Positions 1 through 9,450 are shown, counted from the stretch's first letter. The stretch is DNA of 29,440 nucleotides from Proteiniphilum sp. (GCA_031255275.1 JAIRSV010000005.1:1-29440), one strand, 5' to 3'. Notes: a model not told the origin generated them from the letters alone. A program made the numbers and translations.

Positions 1-20
1 AAACTGATATAAATAAAGGA

Positions 21-1130
21 ATGACAATAAATCCGCAACACATCCTCGACGCACTGAAAAGCGTACGCTACCCGGGAACGGGACAGGACATCGTCACAGC
101 CGGCATGGTAGCCGGCGACATCCGCATTGACGGCAAAAAAGTAAGCCTCTCGCTCATCACCGAAAAAGCGAATGACCCGTTCATCAAATCCGTCGTGAAA
201 ATGGCTGAACAGGCCATTCGGACACACGTCGGCAAAGAGATCGACATACGGGGAAACATCACCGTCAAACCGAAACAGCCCCCCCGCCCACAACTCCCCG
301 ACCTGCTGCCGGGAGTCAGAAACATCATCGCCATATCATCAGGCAAAGGCGGCGTGGGCAAAAGCGCCGTATGCACCAACCTCGCCATAGCCCTGGCGCG
401 GAAAGGATACCGGGTAGGCCTGCTGGACGCCGACATCTATGGCCCTTCGATCCCCAAAATGCTCGGCGTGGAAGATGCGCAACCGGCCGTGAAGAGAACA
501 GCAGACCGCGACCTCATCGTACCCGTCGAAAATTACGGAATAAAAATGCTCTCCATCGGCTTCTTCGTCAAGAAAGAAAACGCCGTAGTCTGGCGCGGAA
601 CGATGGCCGGCAACGCACTGAAGCAACTGATAAGCGATGCCGACTGGGGCGAACTGGACTATTTCCTGATCGACACCCCGCCGGGGACAAGCGACATCCA
701 CCTGACGCTGGTACAGACACTCCCCATCACCGGAGCAGTCATCGTAAGCACCCCCCAGGAGGTAGCGCTGGCCGACGCACGCAAGGGAATCAGCATGTTC
801 ACCGGCGACAGAATCAACGTCCCCATCCTGGGACTGGTAGAAAATATGGCATGGTTCACCCCGCCGGAACTCCCGGAAAACAGATACTACATATTCGGGA
901 AAGAAGGCTGCCGGCGACTGGCCGAAGAGCTTGGCCATGCACTGCTGGGACAAATACCCGTCGTACAAAGCATTCGCGAAGGCGGCGACCACGGTCAACC
1001 CGTAGCGCTGCACCCTGAAAGCATCACCGGCGCCGCCTTCTCCGAACTCGCCGACAACCTGGTCGCCGCCGTCGACAGACGAAACAGTGAACAGCCCCGG
1101 ACACAAATCGTAAAAGTCACCCGGAAATAA
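21..1130 (+). CDS. mrp: Mrp/NBP35-family iron-sulfur cluster carrier ATPase (ApbC-like)
   Basis: A 369-aa cytosolic P-loop ATPase expected to bind and deliver [4Fe-4S] clusters to apoproteins. Residues 1-85 form a MIP18/DUF59-like N-terminal domain. The deviant Walker A GKGGVGKS is at 108-115, followed by the family motif DADIYGPSIPKMLG at 136-149 and the conserved DTPPGTSD region. The length fits bacterial Mrp proteins with this N-terminal domain. The start at 21 follows an A-rich stretch ending AAAGGA, and the MIP18-like domain begins almost immediately. Where many Mrp proteins carry the cluster-bridging CxxC after ENM, this one reads ENMAWFTPPELPEN with no cysteine; I recall this as common in Bacteroidota, so it may be a lineage trait. 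The Nudix gene follows 32 nt downstream, so the two may be co-transcribed. The promoter lies outside the window. Confidence 0.95.
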   Translation: MTINPQHILDALKSVRYPGTGQDIVTAGMVAGDIRIDGKKVSLSLITEKANDPFIKSVVKMAEQAIRTHVGKEIDIRGNITVKPKQPPRPQLPDLLPGVRNIIAISSGKGGVGKSAVCTNLAIALARKGYRVGLLDADIYGPSIPKMLGVEDAQPAVKRTADRDLIVPVENYGIKMLSIGFFVKKENAVVWRGTMAGNALKQLISDADWGELDYFLIDTPPGTSDIHLTLVQTLPITGAVIVSTPQEVALADARKGISMFTGDRINVPILGLVENMAWFTPPELPENRYYIFGKEGCRRLAEELGHALLGQIPVVQSIREGGDHGQPVALHPESITGAAFSELADNLVAAVDRRNSEQPRTQIVKVTRK

Positions 1131-1162
1131 GCTCAGACAGACAGCATACAAACCCCATCAAC

Positions 1163-1720
1163 ATGCAACATCCCCTGCATCAATTTCAGTTCTGCCCGAA
1201 ATGCGGCGCAAAGCAATTCGTCGAACATAACGAAAAGTCAAAAAAGTGCACCGCCTGCCAATTCATCTACTACTTCAACCCCTCAGCCGCCGCCGTCGCC
1301 GTCATCGAAAACGACAGGGGAGAAATACTCGTCGCCCGCAGAGCGAAAGATCCCGCGAAAGGCACCCTGGACCTTCCCGGCGGCTTCGTCGACATGTACG
1401 AAACAGCCGAAGAAGCCATCTGCCGCGAAGTGAAGGAAGAAACAGGCCTGTCGATAAAATCATCACAATATCTGTTCTCCATTCCGAATATTTATCTATA
1501 TTCGAGGTTCAAAATACACACCTTAGACCTCTTTTTCAGGTGCAAAGCAAGTGATTACGACCGTTTAACAGCTCAGGATGACGTCTCGGAGCTATTTTAC
1601 ACCGCGTACGAAAGACTCGATCCGGACAAATTCGGACTGATCTCCATCCGCAAGGGAGTCGAAAAATTATTATCGGAAGCAACAAACAGCAGACGAAAAC
1701 AGTTAAAAGAGAACAAATAA
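1163..1720 (+). CDS. Nudix hydrolase with N-terminal zinc ribbon
   Basis: A 185-aa protein with a zinc-ribbon-like N-terminus (CPKCG at 11-15 and CTAC at 29-32), then a Nudix fold. The Nudix box GX5EX7REUXEEXGU is perfect: G74, E80, R88, E89, E92, E93, G95. It should hydrolyse a nucleoside diphosphate linked to another moiety. The substrate (NADH, ADP-ribose or an oxidised nucleotide) cannot be told from sequence. The zinc ribbon plus Nudix layout recalls NudC, but the protein is shorter than NudC (about 257 aa), and I did not see the NudC-specific motif after the box. It lies 10 nt before the TPR gene, so mrp, this gene and the TPR gene are probably one transcript. Confidence 0.9.
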   Translation: MQHPLHQFQFCPKCGAKQFVEHNEKSKKCTACQFIYYFNPSAAAVAVIENDRGEILVARRAKDPAKGTLDLPGGFVDMYETAEEAICREVKEETGLSIKSSQYLFSIPNIYLYSRFKIHTLDLFFRCKASDYDRLTAQDDVSELFYTAYERLDPDKFGLISIRKGVEKLLSEATNSRRKQLKENK

Positions 1721-1730
1721 CCCAACATAT

Positions 1731-4724
1731 ATGAAGAAAATCATCATACTACTCATCCTCACCCTCGCCCTCACCGCGCAAGTCTCGCAGGCACAGAAAA
1801 CAGCCTACTACACACACACCGAAGAGCTGTTCAACCGGGGGAAAGAGATGTTCCTCAAAGAAAATTACGAAGGAGCAGAACAACTGCTGGAGAAATTCCT
1901 TGCCGAAAGCAGCGATCCCTATCAGAGAGAAGAGGCCACCTATATGACCGCCGTATCATCATTCCACCGCGGCGACAATAACAGCGAAAACAACCTGGAA
2001 GCATTTCTCGACGCACACCCAGAAACCATCCACCGTCACCAGGTCAATTTCCTGATCGGCTCCCGCTACTTCGACCGGAAAGAGTGGCCGGCAGCCGGAG
2101 AACGGTTCAGCCGGACAGACCTCGATTACCTCACCCTCCCGGAACAGGAAGACTTCGGTTTCCGATCCGCCTGCACCCGCCTCCACCTGGGAGACAGCGA
2201 CGAAGCAGCCCGCCTGTTCGGACTGCTCTCCCGAAACAGCCGCAAATACCACGACGCAGCCACCTATTACCTCGGCTACATCGAATACTCCAAAGGAAAC
2301 CACACAACAGCCCTGCGCCTCTTCGAGCAACTCCCGTATAACCCCGAATACAGTGAAGAAATCGCCTTCTATACAGCACAGGCAGCATTCTTCGACGGCA
2401 GGATAGAAGACGCCGTCAGACTGTCGGAAACATTCGCGCACAGCTACCCGTCAAGCGAACACCTCCCCGAAATATACAGAATCCTCGGAAACAGCTACTA
2501 CAGAAGGGGGCAGGCCGACAAAGCCGTCGCCTGTTACGAGAACTACTTCGCCGGCGTAAACAGACACCTCAGGGGAGACGCCTATTTCATGGGACTCTCC
2601 TGTTTCGCAACAGGCAATTACAGCAGAGCCGAAGAGATGTTTCAGCAGGCCGTGGGCGAACCCGACGAACTCTCTCAAAACGCACAGCTGCACCTGGGAC
2701 AGACCTATCTGCAGCTAAACAGTAAAGAGTCCGCCCAAATGGCCTTCGAAGCAGCGTCCCGAGACAACTTCGATCCGCAGGCACGCGAAACCGCCATGTT
2801 CAACTACGCCCTGCTGGCACACGAAACCAATTTCTCCGTCTTCAGCGAATCCATCACCCTGTTCGAGAACTTTCTCAGAGAATACCCCAATTCACCCCAC
2901 AGAGACCAGGTAAACGACATCCTGGCCGAAACGTTCCTCACCACGAAAGACTACAGCGCCGCCCTGAAAGCCATCGACCGCATCAGCAACCCCGGACGGC
3001 GGATACTGGAAGCAAAGCAAATGATACTTTTCCAGCTGGGAGCGCAGTCGTTTATCAACGGAAACATGAACGAAGCCATACAGTACTTCAACAGCAGCAT
3101 CGCCCTGGGCAACCGGGATACCGGCGCCCGCAACAACGCCTGGTTCTGGCGGGGCGAAGCATATTACCGGATGGGCAATTACAGCAGCGCCACCGGCGAC
3201 TACCGGCAATACGTTCAGCACGCACCCCCAGCCGACGAAAATTACGCACTCGGATGGTACAACCTGGGATACGCACTCTTCAAACAACAGGAATACAATC
3301 AGGCCGTAAACGCCTTTCAGCAATACATCGCCGCCGAAAAAACAAAAAGCCGTCCGGAATATGCCGACGCGCTGAATCGCGCAGGCGACAGCTACTACTT
3401 CAACCGCAACTTCAGCGAAGCCGAACGCCTCTACGCACAGGCAGCAGGCAACAACCCCTCGTCCGCCGATTACGCCGCCTATCAGCAAGCCTTCATGATG
3501 GGACTCCAGCACAACTATCAGGAAAAGATCACCGCACTCGACAACCTGATGCGCAGCTATCCCAAGTCGCAGTATTACGACGACGCCCTCTATGAAAAAA
3601 GCCGCGCCCTCACCATGCTCAGCAGAGAAAACGAAGCCATTGCCGTATTGCAGCAGCTGGCCGGCGATTACCCGAAAAGCCCCCTTGCCGCCCAGGGAGG
3701 CGTACAGCTGGGACAACTGTACTACAATACCGGAAACTATCAGCAAAGCATCGCCGCCTACAAGAAAGTAATCGCCGGTTTCCCCGGTTCGGACGACGCC
3801 CGCAATGCACTGATCTCAATGGAGACCGTTTATCGCGACATGAATGACATAGACAACTACGTGCGGTATGCCAACTCCCTGCCGGGAGGGATACGCATCA
3901 CCCCGTCGCGACAGGACTCGCTCACATACCTGGCAGCCGAAAGCGCATACATGCGCAGCAACCGGGCAGACGCCGAGTCAGCCATGACAAAGTACATCCA
4001 GTCCTATCCCGACGGGGCATACAGCAGCGACGCCCATTACTACCTCGGCGTAATTGCCGGCGAGAAAAAGAACCGGGAACTGGCAGTGTCACATTTCCGG
4101 AAGGTGATAGACGCCGGTAACGTAAAGTTCCTCGACAACGCACTCACCTATGCTGCCCAGACGGAATACGAAAAAGGAAACTACCAACAGGCGCTTGCCG
4201 ATTATACCAGGCTTGCCGGCTCAGCCCTGAACGCTGCCGGCCGGCAACTGGGACTAACAGGCGTCGTACGCACACAATCGCAGCTGAAAAACAGTCACGA
4301 AGCCGCCCGCGCTGCCACCGAACTGCTATCCGGCAGCAATCTCTCGCCCGAAACGGTGATCGAAGCGCGATACCTGCGGGGAAAGGCATACCAGCAGCTC
4401 AAAGAAACAGACAATGCCCTGGCCGACTTCCGATTCGTAGCCAATGACACCCGCAGCATCTATGGCGCCGAAGCGCAGTTTATCCTGGCCGACACCTTTT
4501 TCCGGTGGAAATCGTACGACCGCGCCGAAGCGCAGGTAAAAGAGTTCATGCAAAAGGGCACATCGCACCAGTACTGGATGGCGCGGGCGCTGATCGTCCT
4601 GTCGGATACCTACCTGGCCAAAGGCGATGAATTTCAGGCACGCCAGTACCTCGAAAGCCTGAAATCCAATTACAAGGGAAATGAGGCCGATATACAGCAG
4701 ATGATCAAGGAGAGATTAAAGTAA
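1731..4724 (+). CDS. Exported large tetratricopeptide-repeat protein
   Basis: A 997-aa protein with an Sec signal peptide (MKK, a hydrophobic Ile/Leu-rich core, cleavage near QVSQAQ at about 17-22). No lipobox cysteine is seen, so it is probably soluble in the periplasm. Almost the whole mature chain is tandem TPR-type helical hairpins with recurring blocks such as YxxGNYxxAxxxF (for example GNYSRAEEMF, GNYQQSIAAY, GNYQQALADY). TPR superhelices bind proteins, so a scaffold or adaptor role is likely; the partner is unknown. It starts 10 nt after the Nudix gene, and a beta-barrel outer-membrane protein follows after 130 nt. I recall this TPR/barrel pairing in other Bacteroidota, which suggests joint function at the outer membrane. 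The function is an inference; the repeat architecture is directly visible. Confidence 0.85.
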   Translation: MKKIIILLILTLALTAQVSQAQKTAYYTHTEELFNRGKEMFLKENYEGAEQLLEKFLAESSDPYQREEATYMTAVSSFHRGDNNSENNLEAFLDAHPETIHRHQVNFLIGSRYFDRKEWPAAGERFSRTDLDYLTLPEQEDFGFRSACTRLHLGDSDEAARLFGLLSRNSRKYHDAATYYLGYIEYSKGNHTTALRLFEQLPYNPEYSEEIAFYTAQAAFFDGRIEDAVRLSETFAHSYPSSEHLPEIYRILGNSYYRRGQADKAVACYENYFAGVNRHLRGDAYFMGLSCFATGNYSRAEEMFQQAVGEPDELSQNAQLHLGQTYLQLNSKESAQMAFEAASRDNFDPQARETAMFNYALLAHETNFSVFSESITLFENFLREYPNSPHRDQVNDILAETFLTTKDYSAALKAIDRISNPGRRILEAKQMILFQLGAQSFINGNMNEAIQYFNSSIALGNRDTGARNNAWFWRGEAYYRMGNYSSATGDYRQYVQHAPPADENYALGWYNLGYALFKQQEYNQAVNAFQQYIAAEKTKSRPEYADALNRAGDSYYFNRNFSEAERLYAQAAGNNPSSADYAAYQQAFMMGLQHNYQEKITALDNLMRSYPKSQYYDDALYEKSRALTMLSRENEAIAVLQQLAGDYPKSPLAAQGGVQLGQLYYNTGNYQQSIAAYKKVIAGFPGSDDARNALISMETVYRDMNDIDNYVRYANSLPGGIRITPSRQDSLTYLAAESAYMRSNRADAESAMTKYIQSYPDGAYSSDAHYYLGVIAGEKKNRELAVSHFRKVIDAGNVKFLDNALTYAAQTEYEKGNYQQALADYTRLAGSALNAAGRQLGLTGVVRTQSQLKNSHEAARAATELLSGSNLSPETVIEARYLRGKAYQQLKETDNALADFRFVANDTRSIYGAEAQFILADTFFRWKSYDRAEAQVKEFMQKGTSHQYWMARALIVLSDTYLAKGDEFQARQYLESLKSNYKGNEADIQQMIKERLK

Positions 4725-4773
4725 AAACCAACAGTGAAGAGTGAAGAGTGAAAGCAGATCATCCGCACATCAC

Positions 4774-4791
4774 GGCCGCCGGCCTCTTTTT
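4774..4791 (+). terminator. Possible weak terminator after the TPR gene
   Basis: GGCC-GCC-GGCC (4774-4784) can form a 4-bp GC stem followed by TCTTTTT. It sits in the 130-nt gap between the TPR and barrel genes. A short GTGAAGA direct repeat lies just upstream (about 4733-4751). The stem is short, so read-through is likely. Confidence 0.3.
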
Positions 4792-4854
4792 CCGATCAGC
4801 CCCGCCGTCACGTTATTCACACTGACTTACTGACACATTGAAATTTATATTCGT

Positions 4855-6645
4855 ATGAAAAAAATATATATCGTAATAGCCGCTTTAGCGTTATCCGCCG
4901 GAAGTTTCGCCCAGACAGCAGATTCCCTGCTGCGGCGCCAGATGGAACTGATACGCGAATTCAATCCCACCCTGTCAGACGCCGACAAGATCAACTCGCT
5001 GCCGGCGCTGCGTGAACCTTCCGTCCGGAAGGCCAGCACCAATTATTCCACCTGGGCGGGACGCATAACTCCCCCGCTGGAAATAGCCCTGCCCCGGCCG
5101 GGAAATATCATGACGGCGATCCCCTACAGCAGCAAGAAAGGATACCTCTCGTTCAACGCAGGCAATCACGCCAATCTGGACGGGATATTCGGCTATCACC
5201 TGATAGAGACCGAAAAAAACATACTCGACTTCTCCCTTCTGCACAGCTCCACGAACGGGGATATAAACTATGTACAGGATGTTGACCCGGCAAGTAACAG
5301 AGTCTTCTCCATGGATAACGAGGGACGTCTCGACTACCGGCACCTGGCCGATGCGTTTACGCTCAGTCTGGATCTGTCCTACCTCAGCTCCCTCTTCAAC
5401 TATTACGGGAACCGGTTTGGCAATGAGCCTCTGTATGAAGACAGGAACCAAAGCACAGGCGTGCTGGATGTAAGCGCAGGCATAGTTTCACACGAGTCGG
5501 AGTTGCTGAATTACAGGGGATCCGTCAATCTCCGCAACTTTTGCACGAAGTTCGGCGACCGGCCCGATTCCGGGGGAATAAGAGGCAATGAGGTGAACGC
5601 AACGGCAGGATTCGAGATGCCTTTTGACGCTATGCAAAGCAGACTGGGACTCGACGGAAAGTTATACTCCACCTTCTACGGCCGCGACTTCAGCGATTAT
5701 TTCCTGGTCAACGCCGCCCCCTACATCACCTTCGGGAATCCGGATGAGGGTTACTCCGCCCGACTGGGCGCCGACGTACTGTTCCTGCTGTCCGGCAAGA
5801 CGAAGGTGCGTGTTGCCCCCAACGTGAAAGCGCATTGGGCGATCACCGAACAGTCGTCGCTTTACGCAAACATTCACGGCGGATTCGCCAACAACACTTT
5901 CCTCGAAATGATGCGGGAATCGCGATACATCCGTCCCGACGGCAATGTAAGACCCTCCTTCACCCCTGTCAGCGTGGAAGCGGGGGCGAAAATCGGCGAA
6001 GTCAGCGGATTCAGATTCGACATATTCGGCGGATTCGGGAAGACGGATGATGAGCATTTCCTTATACTGAACGGACATGATGTGAGCGGCGAAGATGTGC
6101 CGGGGACTTACAGAGAAGTCCTCAGACCGGTGTATGGCGACCTGTCGCACGGACACATCGGCACAATGATCCGGAGCAATATCCTGGCCCCTCTCGATAT
6201 TTCGCTGCGGCTGAAAAAGAATTTCTACAGCCTGAACTATGTCAGTATGGAGAAGATCCGCACGGATGAACTCGGCGTGGCAGAGGACATCCCGGGCGAA
6301 ACCGGCATGGAGGAACCTCTCATCGAAGAAATCCGCATTGATGACGCCAGGGCGTATAACAAGCCCGGCTTTGAAGTTGACATTCGCGCCGTATTCGGCC
6401 TGACGGATTATCTGAAGCTTACGGCCAATTATTACTTTGCCGGAGACCGCTGGTCTTATTACGACGGAAGGAATCGGAGGATGGACAATATCAGCGATTT
6501 TAACGCCGGCGCTCTCTACCTGATCAACGATACCTTTTCGATCAACGTAAGGGCCAACAATTTATTCTTTCGGAAATATGACATCTGGTACGGTCATCCG
6601 GCACAGGGATTCAATGCCTCCGGCGGATTCACCTTCCGGTTCTGA
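4855..6645 (+). CDS. TonB-receptor-like outer-membrane beta-barrel protein without plug domain
   Basis: A 596-aa protein with a signal peptide (MKKIYIVIAALALSAGSFAQ, cleavage near residue 19-20). It has a proline-rich N-terminal segment (about 27-80), then many alternating aromatic/polar strands typical of a beta-barrel. It ends in GGFTFRF, with the terminal Phe recognised by the BAM machinery. It resembles the barrel portion of TonB-dependent receptors, but I see no plug domain and no carboxypeptidase-like N-terminal extension. At about 570 mature residues it is well short of a full receptor. It may be a porin-like channel or an anchor for the upstream periplasmic TPR protein; the substrate is unknown. 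A box resembling TAnnTTTG (TATATTCG, 4846-4853) lies one base before the ATG. Confidence 0.75.
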   Translation: MKKIYIVIAALALSAGSFAQTADSLLRRQMELIREFNPTLSDADKINSLPALREPSVRKASTNYSTWAGRITPPLEIALPRPGNIMTAIPYSSKKGYLSFNAGNHANLDGIFGYHLIETEKNILDFSLLHSSTNGDINYVQDVDPASNRVFSMDNEGRLDYRHLADAFTLSLDLSYLSSLFNYYGNRFGNEPLYEDRNQSTGVLDVSAGIVSHESELLNYRGSVNLRNFCTKFGDRPDSGGIRGNEVNATAGFEMPFDAMQSRLGLDGKLYSTFYGRDFSDYFLVNAAPYITFGNPDEGYSARLGADVLFLLSGKTKVRVAPNVKAHWAITEQSSLYANIHGGFANNTFLEMMRESRYIRPDGNVRPSFTPVSVEAGAKIGEVSGFRFDIFGGFGKTDDEHFLILNGHDVSGEDVPGTYREVLRPVYGDLSHGHIGTMIRSNILAPLDISLRLKKNFYSLNYVSMEKIRTDELGVAEDIPGETGMEEPLIEEIRIDDARAYNKPGFEVDIRAVFGLTDYLKLTANYYFAGDRWSYYDGRNRRMDNISDFNAGALYLINDTFSINVRANNLFFRKYDIWYGHPAQGFNASGGFTFRF

Positions 6646-6677
6646 CGGCGCTGTAAAACTATTTTTAATAGAACATC

Positions 6678-6700
6678 CATCCTCTTTTAGGATGCTTTTA
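6678..6700 (+). terminator. Probable weak intrinsic terminator after the barrel gene
   Basis: CATCCT (6678-6683) pairs with AGGATG (6689-6694) around a CTTTT loop, followed by CTTTTA. The 6-bp stem and U-rich tail sit 33 nt after the stop codon of the barrel gene. Confidence 0.45.
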
Positions 6701-6702
6701 TG

Positions 6703-6710
6703 TACTTTTG
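6703..6710 (+). promoter_or_regulatory. Bacteroidales-type -7 box for the PBP gene
   Basis: TACTTTTG matches the TAnnTTTG consensus exactly, 53 nt before the PBP start and directly after the hairpin at 6678-6694. No clear TTTG -33 element is seen at the expected 19-21 nt spacing, so the promoter call rests on the -7 box and its position. Confidence 0.5.
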
Positions 6711-6763
6711 TCGCAATTTTTTAGCATCTGCAAATTATAATACGGGAAAATAAGATTCAAGGT

Positions 6764-9157
6764 ATGAGAGAACTGACAAGAGATCGGAAGAAAAATCCGA
6801 AAGTAAAAGATCAATCACAAAAGAACAGTACAGTCAAGATCATGTGGGGCATCTTCGGCCTCGCAACGGGGAGCGTTATTCTTTTTCTGCTGCTTGTTTC
6901 CGCGGGAATGATAGGCTACCTGCCCAATATCGACCAGCTGGAGAACCCGATCGACAAGTATGCCTCACAGGTAATTTCCACGGATAACGAATTGCTTTTC
7001 ACCTATTCCCAGAGCAGCGACAACCGTATATTCGTAGATTATTCCGACCTCTCGCCCCACCTCATCAAAGCGCTGGTTGCCACGGAAGACGTGCGCTATT
7101 ATTCTCATTCCGGCATCGACGTCATAGGCCTGGGCAGGGTTTTCTTCAAGACCATCATACTCAACCGGGGAGAGAGCGGAGGTGGCAGTACGATCACGCA
7201 ACAGCTGGCCAAACTGCTTTATTCCCCGAGGGCAGGCAGCAAAATGGAGCGTATTTTCCAGAAACCGGTCGAATGGGTAATCGCCGCCGAGCTGGAGCGT
7301 TTTTACTCAAAAGACGAAATCATCAACCTTTATCTGAACAAGGTAGATTTCAACTATAACGCGATCGGGATCGAATCGGCCGCCCGTACCTATTTCAACA
7401 AGACACCGGGCGAGCTGAATATGGAAGAGTCAGCCATGCTGATCGGGATGCTGAAGAATCCCTCCCTCTACAATCCCATACGCCGCCCGGAACAGACCAG
7501 GGCGCGCCGCGATGTGGTGATCGGACAGATGAGAAAGGCCGGTCATCTCAAAAGAGAGGAGGCGGACTCGTTGCGACAGCTCTCCATCGAACTCGATTTC
7601 AACCGTTCCGACCACATCCATATTGCCGCCCCCTACTACCGCCAGCACCTGGCAAAGATAATGATGGCGGGTAAGCCTGAGAGGAAAAATTATGCATCAT
7701 GGCAGGGACAGCAGTTCAGAGAAGATTCGCTTTCGTGGGAAGAGGACTCGCTTTTCGGCTGGTGCAACAAGAATAAAAAAGCCGACGGTTCCGGCTACAA
7801 TATCTACACCGACGGGCTGAAAATCTATTCCACCCTCGATTCCCGCATGCAGCGACATGCCGAGGATGCCGTAAGAGAACATTTGGGACAGTATCTTCAA
7901 AATCAGTTCTTCCGCGAAAAGAAAGGGAAGAATTACGCACCCTACTCCCGCGAAGTAAGCGAGCAGGTAGAACGCCTGATGATAACGGCCATGAGGCAGA
8001 GCGAGCGTTACATCCTCCTCCGGAGGGGCGGATTGAGCGAGGAAGAGATTATCAAAAACTTCAGGGTGCCGATGGAGATGAAAGTCTTTTCGTGGGAAAA
8101 CCGCGAGGTGGATACGATCATGACGCCCTGGGATTCCATCCGTTACCACAAATACTTCCTGCGTGCCGGTTTCATGGCGATGGATCCCCTGACGGGTTAT
8201 GTGAAAGCCTATGTGGGAGGCCCCGACTTCAGATTCTTCAAATACGACAGCGCCACCGGCAAGCGCCAGATCGGTTCAGCGATCAAGCCCTTTCTCTACA
8301 CGCTGGCGATGGAAGAGGGGCTGAGCCCCTGCGACGGCATGATCCACGGACCGGTGACCCTGTTGCCCGAAGTGGGCGCGCCGTGGACTCCGCGCAATAC
8401 GCGTGAGGCAACCGGGACGTTTGTATCCATAAAGTGGGGCCTGCAACATTCGGACAACTGGGTCACCGCCTGGCTGATGAGTCAGTTTTCGCCCTACGCG
8501 TTTGCCCGGATGCTACAGTCGTTCGGGCTGAAAAAGCCGGCCGATCCGGTAGTCTCCCTGGCATTAGGGCCGAACGACGCTTCCGTGTACGAAATGGTTG
8601 GCGCCTATTCCGCATTCATAAACCGAGGCATCCGCGTGGAACCGCTACTGGTCACCCGCATCGAAGATCCTCACGGAAACGAGCTGGCATCCTTCACCCC
8701 CAGGGTGAAGGAGATCTTCAGCGAGTCGACATCCTATAAGATGCTCGACATGCTGAAGGGCGTAATAGACGGCGGAACGGGCGGACGGCTGCGCCGGAAC
8801 TATAACCTGAAAGGACAAATGGGCGGAAAAACGGGTACGACGAACAATAATTCCGACGGCTGGTTCATGTCGTTCACCCCCAGTCTGGTCGCAGGCTGCT
8901 GGGTAGGCGGGGAGGAGCCCGGCATTCATTTCGACCAGATGGCCTACGGGCAGGGCGCCAGTATGGCACTGCCCGTTCACGGCATATTTTATCAGAAAAT
9001 CTATGCGGACAGCGTATTGAATTACAAGGATAACGAATCGTTTGATATTCCCGGTAATTTTGATCCCTGTCACGACAAGCAGCGGTATTCTCCCGACTTT
9101 TACCGCAACAACGATCCGGTGATCAAAAACGGAAAGATTGATGATATTTTCAATTGA
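6764..9157 (+). CDS. Class A penicillin-binding protein (bifunctional transglycosylase/transpeptidase)
   Basis: A 797-aa PBP1a-type protein that polymerises lipid II and cross-links peptidoglycan. It has a basic cytoplasmic tail (1-25) and one membrane anchor (about 26-50). The GT51 domain shows ATEDVRYYSHSGID (glutamate at 108), GGSTITQQLAK (140-150) and the KPVEWVIAAELE region (168-178). The transpeptidase domain shows SxxK as S505-A-I-K508, SDN at 563-565 and KTG at 689-691. Both active sites look intact. Length fits Bacteroidota PBP1a-type proteins. An OB-like insertion between the domains is possible but not clear. It appears to be its own unit: a hairpin and a -7 box lie upstream, and 547 nt without a gene follow. 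pbpA, mrcA or ponA could be used as symbols; none is favoured by sequence alone. Confidence 0.95.
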   Translation: MRELTRDRKKNPKVKDQSQKNSTVKIMWGIFGLATGSVILFLLLVSAGMIGYLPNIDQLENPIDKYASQVISTDNELLFTYSQSSDNRIFVDYSDLSPHLIKALVATEDVRYYSHSGIDVIGLGRVFFKTIILNRGESGGGSTITQQLAKLLYSPRAGSKMERIFQKPVEWVIAAELERFYSKDEIINLYLNKVDFNYNAIGIESAARTYFNKTPGELNMEESAMLIGMLKNPSLYNPIRRPEQTRARRDVVIGQMRKAGHLKREEADSLRQLSIELDFNRSDHIHIAAPYYRQHLAKIMMAGKPERKNYASWQGQQFREDSLSWEEDSLFGWCNKNKKADGSGYNIYTDGLKIYSTLDSRMQRHAEDAVREHLGQYLQNQFFREKKGKNYAPYSREVSEQVERLMITAMRQSERYILLRRGGLSEEEIIKNFRVPMEMKVFSWENREVDTIMTPWDSIRYHKYFLRAGFMAMDPLTGYVKAYVGGPDFRFFKYDSATGKRQIGSAIKPFLYTLAMEEGLSPCDGMIHGPVTLLPEVGAPWTPRNTREATGTFVSIKWGLQHSDNWVTAWLMSQFSPYAFARMLQSFGLKKPADPVVSLALGPNDASVYEMVGAYSAFINRGIRVEPLLVTRIEDPHGNELASFTPRVKEIFSESTSYKMLDMLKGVIDGGTGGRLRRNYNLKGQMGGKTGTTNNNSDGWFMSFTPSLVAGCWVGGEEPGIHFDQMAYGQGASMALPVHGIFYQKIYADSVLNYKDNESFDIPGNFDPCHDKQRYSPDFYRNNDPVIKNGKIDDIFN

Positions 9158-9253
9158 TATTCTTTTTTTCCGCAGCTTATCAGCCTGACTTGCTGCGCTG
9201 TGCACGATTCAAACTGCGCAAACAGCTCGCAGGCCCTGAAACAGGCTGTTTAT

Positions 9254-9368
9254 CTGCTTCGGCGTCAGACGGGCATCTGCCCCGGTGTCAGATGAACACC
9301 TGCCCCGGTGTCAGACGAACACCTGCCCTGGTGTCAGACGAACACCTGCCCCGGTGTCAGACGAGCGT
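9254..9368. repeat. Tandem array of five 23-nt units
   Basis: Units start at 9254, 9277, 9300, 9323 and 9346. The core is CTGCCCCGGTGTCAGACG followed by AACAC. Units 2 to 4 differ from each other by one or two bases. Unit 1 (CTGCTTCGGCGTCAGACG...) and the tail of unit 5 (AGCGT) are more diverged. A degraded sixth unit may follow at 9369. There are no spacers, so it is not a CRISPR array, and 23 nt is not a multiple of three, so it is not a coding repeat. Confidence 0.92.
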
Positions 9369-9450
9369 CTGCGGTGGACGCAGCAAACGAATATCCTTTG
9401 AATAGCACGAGCAGCGCGAATGAATAGCTGCCGAAACGGATCACCCGTTC

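Noticed and set aside
339..1151. Long minus-strand ORF opposite mrp, and similar long antisense ORFs opposite other genes
   Set aside because: They mirror strongly conserved genes on the other strand and show no family motifs or initiation signals; high GC makes long antisense frames common.
9254..9368. CRISPR array
   Set aside because: Units abut directly with no spacers, and no cas genes are present.
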